The notes under the pieces are model-generated. The model was not told the origin of the DNA and searched no databases. It saw only the letters and a program-made list of their open reading frames with translations. The position numbers were made by a program, and so were the translations under genes. 45,186 nucleotides of DNA, taken from positions 1 through 45,186 of the IMG/VR virus record IMGVR_UViG_3300034103_001322; one strand, written 5' to 3'. Origin of the DNA: a virus. Of the stretch, positions 31,306 through 38,005 are shown piece by piece (positions within the stretch are counted from its first letter, which is position 1; every line of letters starts with the position of its first letter).

Positions 31306-32060
31306 CGCTCTGACCTCTCAGCATGCTCCTTGGAACCCCATGCCTCCGGTGGTCGCCTGCCGCCGCTGTTCCAAAAATGCGTCGGGTACTGGTGCATCGC
31401 CTTGAGTCGCTGGTCGGGCCACGTGATCACAAGCTCAGCGTGACCGATCGCGACTTGCGGGCACACGGCCAGACGGTTGCCGGCCTCGCGAAACTTGTGC
31501 CAGAAGTAGATGTCAGGGTCTTGGCGATCTTGGCCCCAGTCTCCGTCCTCCCCGGGCACGCCGAGGAACCACGGCTTCTTCATCTTTCGGATTGCCGACG
31601 CCCTAATGAGCGTCAGTCCGAAGTGCGCCGTGTCGACGGGCTGGGCCGGCTTCTCCCACCACTCCAGAGGGAGCGTGACCTCGGTGGGGCCCTTGCCCCC
31701 CAAGCCGGGCGGCGTGAACATCAGTTGCTTCTCGTCTCGCTTCATCTGGAGCGGAGCGAGTGCGTCGACCCCGCTGATCAGCATGGCCGCAAGAAGACGA
31801 GTCAGGCAGTCGGGCTCGAAGACTGAATCGTAATCAACTGTGCAGATGACCTCGTTCTCGGTCTCTTCCTTGCACAGATCCGTGAGGATCTTCGTCATCG
31901 TCTGGTCCCAGAACGCTCCGGTGCCCTTCGTGACATGAATGCCATGAGGGGCGAACGTGCTGGTCACCGAGAAGTAGTTGTCCGTAAATGCAAGTCGCGG
32001 CATGCTCAGGCATGCCGCGACCTTTACATCATGCTCGACGTTGCCGACGAGAACTCGCAT
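31302..32060 (-). CDS. GT-A-type glycosyltransferase-like protein
   Basis: The 252-residue protein has VICTVDYDSVFEPDCLTRLL with the DxD-type Asp76 and Asp78, expected to hold a metal and nucleotide-sugar, and later GEDGDWGQDRQDPDIYFWHK and VCPQVAIGHAE, which fit the acceptor side of family-2-like enzymes. The ATG at 32060 has TTGGAG upstream; a TTG 12 nt earlier is possible. Being inside the capsid-connector operon suggests that it glycosylates a virion component, or another late target. Activity is not proven. Confidence 0.7.
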   Translation of the reverse strand: MRVLVGNVEHDVKVAACLSMPRLAFTDNYFSVTSTFAPHGIHVTKGTGAFWDQTMTKILTDLCKEETENEVICTVDYDSVFEPDCLTRLLAAMLISGVDALAPLQMKRDEKQLMFTPPGLGGKGPTEVTLPLEWWEKPAQPVDTAHFGLTLIRASAIRKMKKPWFLGVPGEDGDWGQDRQDPDIYFWHKFREAGNRLAVCPQVAIGHAELVITWPDQRLKAMHQYPTHFWNSGGRRPPEAWGSKEHAERSER

Positions 32061-32148
32061 CCGCCACTCCAAGCCCCTCCAAGGAATGAAATCGGCTTGG
32101 GCATCCGTGCCCTTGGCTTGGCCGTCCTTGGCCTCGCCGAAGGCGGGA

Positions 32149-32607
32149 TTAGTAGGTCTGGAACTGCTTGTTGATCGTGGCGACCGGGACGACGTCGTTG
32201 ACGCCCATCGCGGCAGCCGAGATCGGCATGTCTTCCAGCTTGCTCAGGCGAGCCACCGTCGCGATCGTGGCGGCGTTGCCCGGGGTCGTGACGACCGTCA
32301 GGTAACGCTTGCGGCCACGCATGTCGACGTTGAACCGGGCCACGGCACCAGTGCTGCCGGTGGTCGCACCAGCACCGGCGGTGATCGTGTAACCGCTGAC
32401 GTCGGCCTGACCGCTGCCAGAGGCGTCGGACTCCCTGACCTTGAGAACGCTCGCGTAGCTCGTCGTGGCCGCCGTGAAGGCGCTGTAGACCACGTCGATG
32501 CTCACGTAGTCGGCACCGAGCGTGTCGATCTCGTGGCTGTGGGTGGCGTTCGCAGCGACCGCCACGGAAACCTTCGCGACCGTCTTCGTCCCTTCGATGT
32601 GATTCAC
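32149..32607 (-). CDS. Capsid accessory protein (possible decoration protein)
   Basis: The GTG at 32607 gives a 152-residue strand-rich protein (VNHIEGTKTVAKVSVAVAAN). It has an Ala/Gly/Thr-rich loop (ITAGAGATTGSTGAVARFNV) and RGRKRYLTVVTTPGNAATIA. It directly follows the major capsid gene, where decoration proteins are often encoded. The assignment is positional. AAGG lies ~12 nt before the start. Confidence 0.6.
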   Translation of the reverse strand: MNHIEGTKTVAKVSVAVAANATHSHEIDTLGADYVSIDVVYSAFTAATTSYASVLKVRESDASGSGQADVSGYTITAGAGATTGSTGAVARFNVDMRGRKRYLTVVTTPGNAATIATVARLSKLEDMPISAAAMGVNDVVPVATINKQFQTY

Positions 32608-32653
32608 TGTCTAGACCCTTCGTTGAGGTGAGGTGAGGTTGGTGGGAAGTGTT

Positions 32654-32661
32654 TCCGTACT
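32654..32661 (-). promoter_or_regulatory. AGTACGGA element after the capsid gene
   Basis: The minus strand reads TGATAGTACGGAAACACTTC, starting at the capsid stop. It is about 50 nt upstream of the accessory protein start. Confidence 0.5.
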
Positions 32662-32662
32662 A

Positions 32663-34129
32663 TCACGAGGCAGCGGTCTTGAGGGCCACGATCGGGCCGG
32701 CACGGTTCGCGTCGCCGCAATCCGCCGTCACGGCATCCCAACGCATGGTCGAGACAAGGAGCGTCTGGTCGAGTTCCGCATAACGCTCCGTCGACTGCTT
32801 GATCGTCAGGCCGCGACGCGTGGCGTAGTAGCTCGACAGCGACAGGTCGCCGAAGAGGAACTTCACGACGCCGGGGTCCGCACTCACGTTGTTGGAAAGA
32901 GTGTGGACAAAGACAATCGGATATCCGAGCAGTCGCATCTCGGCACCGGCCGACACGCTGGCCGGCGTGTTGCCGCCCGCGATGCCGACGTTGTTGACGA
33001 GACCGAGACGCTGCACGGAGGCCGAGAACACAGCCGGGTTCACGTACCACTTCGCGTTGCCGCGAGCGTAGAGCGGAAGCCGGCCAGCGGCCGCGATCAG
33101 CGACTCCAGCTTCAGGGTCGAGGCACCGGTCTCGCCGCTGCCCGCCGTCACGACGCCGGCGGCGTGGTTGCCGTCGGTGATCTTGTTGACGACACCGACG
33201 ATACCGCCGAAATCACCGCTGCCCGTCCCGACGAACGCACAGACGTCGATGAGTTCCGCCACGGCCCTCGACACTTCGCCCGTCAAATAATCGGCCAAAT
33301 TCAGCACGGACGAGTCTTCGAGGATCTCGGACGAGATCCGGCTCGCGACGGCGGTCTTCTTCGCCACCATCTGGACGCGGTCCCAAGCAGCGTCACTTTC
33401 TTGCACGCTCGCGTTTTCCCCCACGAAATAGGCTTTGAGGCCTCCAACCCGCCGGGGGATGATGAGGGTGTCAGACTTCATCGTGATGTTGCGGGCGTTC
33501 GCGGGGAACGCGCCGAACTCTTCGACGAGGACGATGATCTCGTTGAGGATCTCCTCATTCACGAAAATCCCGCCCTGCGAATTGACGCCCTCGTTGAGGG
33601 CGCGAGACTCGGTCACGCCGTGGTCGCTGCACCACCGCTGGGCGTCCTTGTCCTTGAGCAGCGTCGCGCGGAAGAACTGACCGGCGCGGTAGGCACGCTC
33701 CTCAGCGCGGGGGCCACGGAAGTTCTTCAGGCGACCAGCGCCCGGAAGGTTCATCGGGGAAATCGTCACGGGCGTCTCCTTGGCGTTGCGGGTTTCGATC
33801 TTGGCGGGGGTGGACTTGTCGAGGACTGCCCGGAGTTCCAGCTCCTTGGCGGCGACGCCCTCGTAAAACTTGATCTGGTCGCGAAGCTTCTCGGCACGCT
33901 CGCAGAGGCAGCGGAGCTTCTTCTGCTTCTCGCCCTCGACCTCCTGAGTGTCCTCGACCTTGTCGGCGTCCTCGGCCTCGCCCTCGGCGGGGTTCATGCC
34001 GTTCTGCTCGACCATGTCATCGCCAGCGTCGGTGGTCTCGGTGTCGTCCGAATCCTGAACCGCGCCCATCTCAGCGAGAACAGAGGCGAGTTCGTCGAGC
34101 AGCTTCTTGACCTTGGACGAGGCTTCCAT
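32663..34129 (-). CDS. HK97-fold major capsid protein
   Basis: The 488-residue protein has an acidic, coiled N-terminal domain (residues ~1-105; KVKKLLDELASVLAEMGAVQ, then ELRDQIKF-type helices), as in scaffold (delta) domains removed by the prohead protease. The capsid fold follows: GGIFVNEEILNEIIVLVEEF, NITMKSDTLIIPRRVGGLKA, VGENASVQESDAAWDRVQMV and the C-terminal YATRRGLTIKQSTERYAELD. The start at 34129 (MEASS) is favoured because AGGGGAT is 7 nt upstream; another ATG lies 9 nt earlier. The gene comes just after a terminator, so it should have its own late promoter. Confidence 0.92.
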   Translation of the reverse strand: MEASSKVKKLLDELASVLAEMGAVQDSDDTETTDAGDDMVEQNGMNPAEGEAEDADKVEDTQEVEGEKQKKLRCLCERAEKLRDQIKFYEGVAAKELELRAVLDKSTPAKIETRNAKETPVTISPMNLPGAGRLKNFRGPRAEERAYRAGQFFRATLLKDKDAQRWCSDHGVTESRALNEGVNSQGGIFVNEEILNEIIVLVEEFGAFPANARNITMKSDTLIIPRRVGGLKAYFVGENASVQESDAAWDRVQMVAKKTAVASRISSEILEDSSVLNLADYLTGEVSRAVAELIDVCAFVGTGSGDFGGIVGVVNKITDGNHAAGVVTAGSGETGASTLKLESLIAAAGRLPLYARGNAKWYVNPAVFSASVQRLGLVNNVGIAGGNTPASVSAGAEMRLLGYPIVFVHTLSNNVSADPGVVKFLFGDLSLSSYYATRRGLTIKQSTERYAELDQTLLVSTMRWDAVTADCGDANRAGPIVALKTAAS

Positions 34130-34251
34130 GTCGGGCATCCCCTGAAAGTGGTTTGACGTGCCGGCACCAAGCGGTGGCGACACGTTCACACTACGGGGAA
34201 AGCAGAAGCGACCAGAAGATGGTCAAGAAAAAAGTGTTGTGTCGCACAACA
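34130..34251. other. Capsid gene leader with terminator
   Basis: The region between the zinc-finger gene and the capsid gene holds the terminator at 34228-34253. On the minus strand it then has TTGACC at about 34220-34225 as a possible -35 element, but no good -10 box at 17 nt. Capsid expression may need an activator. Confidence 0.45.
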
Positions 34252-34253
34252 CT
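34228..34253 (-). terminator. Strong rho-independent terminator
   Basis: On the minus strand AGTGTTGTG, loop CGA, CACAACACT and TTTTTT make a 9-bp perfect stem, a 3-nt loop and a T run. It starts at the zinc-finger stop codon and should end the transcript of the three large head genes. Confidence 0.88.
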
Positions 34254-34431
34254 ACTTGCGACGACGCCAACAGATCGAACGAACGTCGTTGACAGACACG
34301 ACAGAGCGTGCCTGATGTCCGCACACTTGGCACTTCAGATATCTGACTTGCAGATCTCCGCTCTGCCGACTGGTGCGAGTTGCCATCCTGCCCGCGCATC
34401 CGGGGCACGAACACTTATCACCGCTTTGCAT
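34252..34431 (-). CDS. Ogr/Delta-like zinc-finger protein (59 aa)
   Basis: This short gene starts MQSGDKCSCPGCAGRMATRT at the ATG at 34431, overlapping the upstream stop by 14 nt. The cysteines are arranged CSCPGC ... RTSR ... RYLKCQVCGHQA, close to the layout of the P2 Ogr / P4 Delta activators (CPxC, then RTSR, then Y.QC..C). It ends in a basic CWRRRK tail. Ogr-type proteins bind DNA upstream of late phage promoters and recruit RNA polymerase. Its place right before the capsid gene leader is suggestive. It is shorter than most gene-calling limits. Confidence 0.62.
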   Translation of the reverse strand: MQSGDKCSCPGCAGRMATRTSRQSGDLQVRYLKCQVCGHQARSVVSVNDVRSICWRRRK

Positions 34432-37400
34432 GCTTCTCGCTCTTGTAGAAAGAGTCTGTGAAATGCGTGTCGAACACGAGATCCGCCGTCCCTAGCACTG
34501 CGTCAGGAATTGAAGGGGCCGCAGCGGAGCCGACTGCCGTGGCAACCAGAGACCCGGCCTGCTTCGCCCCGACCACGAAGCCCTTCTTCGCCAGACGTGT
34601 CGCGTAGCTGAGGGAGTTTGTCTTGACGACGATCGACGTCTCCTTAGGGGAAGAGTCCGCCGCGAGCTTCTTGATCGAGTCGATCTGGTCGTCGGTGAGT
34701 TCGCGACGCCCGGCCCGGGGGTAGATCGTGACCTTCTTGCTCGTGATGTCGACGACGTGCGAGACCATTCCGTTCTTGCCGCGAATCGTGAGCGTCAGGC
34801 CGTTCTTGCCGTTGACAGAGGCGACTGACTTTCTCGTGCCGCCCAGCCCTTTGACCAACCCGGAGACCTTCTCGTCCGTCATGCCGACCTTCTCGATCCT
34901 CGCCGACACTCGCGTTGGCCGCATCTTGTTGTCGTAGATGCCCTTGACGGCGCCGGCCACCGCGCCGACTGCCGCACCAGACGCCGCTGCCTGTGGGGTG
35001 AACGTCTTGCCGAATGCAGAGACCCCGCCCAGCACGGCTCCGGCCGCCGCGCCCTTTGCAACGTCGGCCGCCACGCCGCTCGCGCACGTGTTGCCCTTCG
35101 AGAACTTGCCGTCTTTGTCTTGGCCGCAGTCGCGAGACTCGGCAAAGGCGAGCAGGCTGGCGTAGCGGGCGTCGATCGACCGCTCCCACTTCTTAGGCCT
35201 CTGGTGCGGCGGGAGCAGCGTCGAGAACTTGTACTTGTCCTCCCACTTCTGAAGCTTCTTGGCGTTCTCGGCCTCCCACTTCTTCATGTCCTCCGCCTTT
35301 CGGTAGACGGTGACCTTGAAGTCTGTGTTTTTGCCACTGTACTCAGATGGGAAGGCGTCCTTGGCTGCGGCCTTGATCTTCGCGACGTCATCTCCGCTCA
35401 AGTCTTTCGTCGGATAGACGCGAGCCCGCCCGTTGTCAAAGTCGACGTGGAACAGCTTGTTGCCGCTCTTGTCCAAGACAGAGATGTTCACGCTGGGGTG
35501 ATTGATGTCGACGGTCGTGTTCTTCGGGTCTCCGCCCATAGCCTCGACGAGGCCCTTGAGCTTCTCTTCTGACGAGCCCATCTGGTAGAGCTTCCGGGCG
35601 GCGTCTGTCTGGACGCCGTTGTCGTATCGCATGCGACCGCGAGGGTCTTCCTTCGGCATGTCGACCTGACCGCCACACTTGTTGCCTGAGGTGAAGCGAC
35701 CTTCGTCGTCGCGGCCGCAGTCTGTGGAGCGGGCCTCTCTACTGTGCTTCGGATGACTGGAGTGAAGAAGGTCGTTGTCATTCACATACTTCGCGTTCTC
35801 TGGCCTGCCTCTTCGGGCCAGAGTCAGGAACGCATTCACTCTCGCCATTGCCCATCGTTCGCGAGTCATGCCCGGACGGTGACTAGTCGAGAAAGCGCCA
35901 GCGCCACGACGATAGACTGCCTTCAGGGATGGCAGGCGAACGTGAGTCCAGTCTGGCTTGCCGGCCTCTCGCATCGCAGCGTTGTGTTCCTCGACCTTTT
36001 TCTTCAGCGACGAGATCGTGCTTTCGTCTAGCGAGATGTCGCCAGACTTGTTCTTGGCAGAGCCTTCGTCGTTGACGTCGCTGCCTTTGATCTGGTCTTT
36101 CTTTGGGGCGGGAGCGTCTCCGCGAGACTCCACGCTCGCAAGCGACCTGAGCAACGCTGGCCTCGACTTGATGTGCTGGTAGCCCAGCGGCTCGTCACTG
36201 TCAGCCTTCGCCGCGCGGCTGCTCTTCGTCCGCTTCTTCAGTTCGCTGCGGATGATCTCCGGGCCGACCTTCGAGGCGTAAGCGTTCTGCGGCGCGTACT
36301 GCTTCGTCTTCTCGTAGACGGCGTTCTGGCCGAAAGTCTCTGCGAACAGGGCAGGCCACGCCTCTTCAGGAAGCGTAGACGCGTGCGTCAACATCCCGTT
36401 GTACTCACCGTTCGTCGAGAACGAGTAGCCGCCTCGCACGTGCGCGACCATGTCGTGGACGACACGAAACAAGTCGTTCGCGATCATCGGCTCGCCGTCG
36501 GCAGTCTTGAACTTCGTCTCGCGAAGCATTGGATGATCAGGAGTGGCGTCCCCGGTGCCGAACCCCTTATCGGTCATGAAGAAAGAGAACTCGCCAGTCT
36601 TGGCGACCTCTTGACGCATCTTGTCTGAGTTGGGCTTCGTGCTGCCCGGCGGGTCTCCATATGGCTCGCCATCTCCCCGCCACGCTCTGGCCTTCAGCCC
36701 GGCGGCGGTGAGTGCCTCGTACTGCCTGCCGATCTCGTTGACAAGGGCCGCGTAGGATGCCTCGGCCTCTGGAGTCAGCGGCGCACCAGAGTGGCTGCCT
36801 TGCTCGTCGGCGATCGCGTCCATCTGCTTCGGATACGGGGTCTCGGCCCTGCCCTTCGAGCGGTCCCAGATCGCATCGGGGCTTGGAGCCACGGAAGTGA
36901 CGGCGTCTCGCAGTGGCTGCGAGCCGGCCGGGAAGGACTTTGTCGACTGGCCTCCGTCTGACGACGAGCAGTCGTTCTTGATCCCGCCTCCGGTGCCGGT
37001 GGCACAGAAGGCACGGTCCTCTCGCTTCTTCTTTTTGTCAAGAACGTAGTGACCGTAGCGGTCGAGTCTTGCGCCCAATGACTCGTAAGCCTTCTTGGCC
37101 GCAGTTGCCACATTGTGTTCTTCATCCGACACGACACGAAACTGCTCAGACAGTGAATCGAGAAGAGACTTGTACACCCCCTGACCGCGAAGCGGCTTTG
37201 CGACTTCGGCGTAATTCATATAGAGTGATTGCTTGTCGTCCGAGAGGTCTGCGTAAACGAACGCCTTCACCTTCTCGTCTTCGCCAACAAGACTCAGAAC
37301 GTGAGTCGCTGGATCGCCGCCATCTCGCCAAGGCGTTGCAGCCTGCTTGCTGTTCTTCTCAAGGAACCACGCCCCGTGGTTCGTGGAGCCTTTGGCATCA

Positions 37401-38005
37401 ACGGCACCCATCCATGAAGGCTTTGCATCCCCGCCGCCGCCGGGGGGGCGTGTAAGGACAATCCACTCGTCCTCGCCAGTGTCCATAATCTTGCCGACGA
37501 TGTCGGAAAGCTTCACACCGGAAGCACCTTCGAGCGTCTGGAGTGTTCCGCCATACCTGTCTGCCCATTTCTCAGCAACACGGCGGTTTGAAGACCATCC
37601 CACGAGTGCCGAAGAGTTGTCGTCGGTTGTCTTGTTGTCGCCACGGTAGAGCGTTGGGGCTGGCCTGCTATTTTCCTTTACCTCCTTCAAGAGTGCGGAT
37701 GCCATTTCTCGCAGCTTCGTGCCGCTGCCAGACGGCGGCGGCGGCAATCCGTCGATCTCGTCCTGAACATGAATCCCAAGGTCAGTGGGATCGCCCTTCC
37801 AGCGAGTGACGGCAGACTTCAGTGCCTCGGACTCGCTGGTGAAATACTTGTACGGGCTTGCTGCCGATCCGCCACCACCGTCCCCGTCCGGCGCGGACAT
37901 TACTTTCGCGCCGCACGAGTTGTCGATGCCGCCACCGTCTCCCGTCGGACAGAACCCGCGAGACTGAGCAAACGCAATCAGCGACGCATGGCGTGCCGCA
38001 ATCAT
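34418..38005 (-). CDS. Modular head-region polyprotein with ADP-ribosyltransferase-like module
   Basis: The 1195-residue protein starts MIAARHASLIAFAQSRGFCP, in ATGA overlap with the protease gene. Modules in order: Cys motif (14-32); ADP-ribosyltransferase-like (~105-190: TLYRGD Arg121, GWSSN Ser138/139, EDEWIVL with Glu178 and Glu180); GNAT-like (~240-325: MNYAEVAKPLRGQGVYKSLL); Cys motif (~329-347); a module with NDLFRVVHDMVAHVRGGYSF (HDxxxH); helical segments; two CGRDDEGRF/CGQDKDGKF-type Cys motifs (~760 and ~957); and a Gly/Ala-rich stretch (GAAAGAVLGGVSAFGK). Such modules are known from toxins and from internal virion proteins injected into hosts. Role is inferred. Confidence 0.72.
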   Translation of the reverse strand: MIAARHASLIAFAQSRGFCPTGDGGGIDNSCGAKVMSAPDGDGGGGSAASPYKYFTSESEALKSAVTRWKGDPTDLGIHVQDEIDGLPPPPSGSGTKLREMASALLKEVKENSRPAPTLYRGDNKTTDDNSSALVGWSSNRRVAEKWADRYGGTLQTLEGASGVKLSDIVGKIMDTGEDEWIVLTRPPGGGGDAKPSWMGAVDAKGSTNHGAWFLEKNSKQAATPWRDGGDPATHVLSLVGEDEKVKAFVYADLSDDKQSLYMNYAEVAKPLRGQGVYKSLLDSLSEQFRVVSDEEHNVATAAKKAYESLGARLDRYGHYVLDKKKKREDRAFCATGTGGGIKNDCSSSDGGQSTKSFPAGSQPLRDAVTSVAPSPDAIWDRSKGRAETPYPKQMDAIADEQGSHSGAPLTPEAEASYAALVNEIGRQYEALTAAGLKARAWRGDGEPYGDPPGSTKPNSDKMRQEVAKTGEFSFFMTDKGFGTGDATPDHPMLRETKFKTADGEPMIANDLFRVVHDMVAHVRGGYSFSTNGEYNGMLTHASTLPEEAWPALFAETFGQNAVYEKTKQYAPQNAYASKVGPEIIRSELKKRTKSSRAAKADSDEPLGYQHIKSRPALLRSLASVESRGDAPAPKKDQIKGSDVNDEGSAKNKSGDISLDESTISSLKKKVEEHNAAMREAGKPDWTHVRLPSLKAVYRRGAGAFSTSHRPGMTRERWAMARVNAFLTLARRGRPENAKYVNDNDLLHSSHPKHSREARSTDCGRDDEGRFTSGNKCGGQVDMPKEDPRGRMRYDNGVQTDAARKLYQMGSSEEKLKGLVEAMGGDPKNTTVDINHPSVNISVLDKSGNKLFHVDFDNGRARVYPTKDLSGDDVAKIKAAAKDAFPSEYSGKNTDFKVTVYRKAEDMKKWEAENAKKLQKWEDKYKFSTLLPPHQRPKKWERSIDARYASLLAFAESRDCGQDKDGKFSKGNTCASGVAADVAKGAAAGAVLGGVSAFGKTFTPQAAASGAAVGAVAGAVKGIYDNKMRPTRVSARIEKVGMTDEKVSGLVKGLGGTRKSVASVNGKNGLTLTIRGKNGMVSHVVDITSKKVTIYPRAGRRELTDDQIDSIKKLAADSSPKETSIVVKTNSLSYATRLAKKGFVVGAKQAGSLVATAVGSAAAPSIPDAVLGTADLVFDTHFTDSFYKSEKHAKR
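35083..35140 (-). repeat. Cys motif, CGxDxxGKF variant (copy 9)
   Basis: Encodes ESRDCGQDKDGKFSKGNTCA, a variant of the module-border motif with the same spacing between two cysteine sets. Confidence 0.6.
35670..35735 (-). repeat. Cys motif, CGxDxxGRF variant (copy 8)
   Basis: Encodes ARSTDCGRDDEGRFTSGNKC followed by GG. A 'D.xGRF' element of this kind also occurs near ends of other phage head proteins. Confidence 0.6.
36965..37021 (-). repeat. Cys motif copy 7 (EDRAFCATGTGGGIKNDCS)
   Basis: A 57-nt repeat that follows the GNAT-like module of the 34418-38005 gene. It carries the KNDC variant seen also at 42488-42544. Confidence 0.75.
37910..37966 (-). repeat. Cys motif copy 6 (QSRGFCPTGDGGGIDNSCG)
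   Basis: A 57-nt repeat at the very N-terminus (residues ~14-32) of the 34418-38005 protein. Confidence 0.75.

Noticed and set aside
32633-34156. 507-codon plus-strand frame opposite the capsid gene
   Set aside because: It mirrors the capsid gene in an antisense frame; composition is unlike a protein family and the capsid call is secure.
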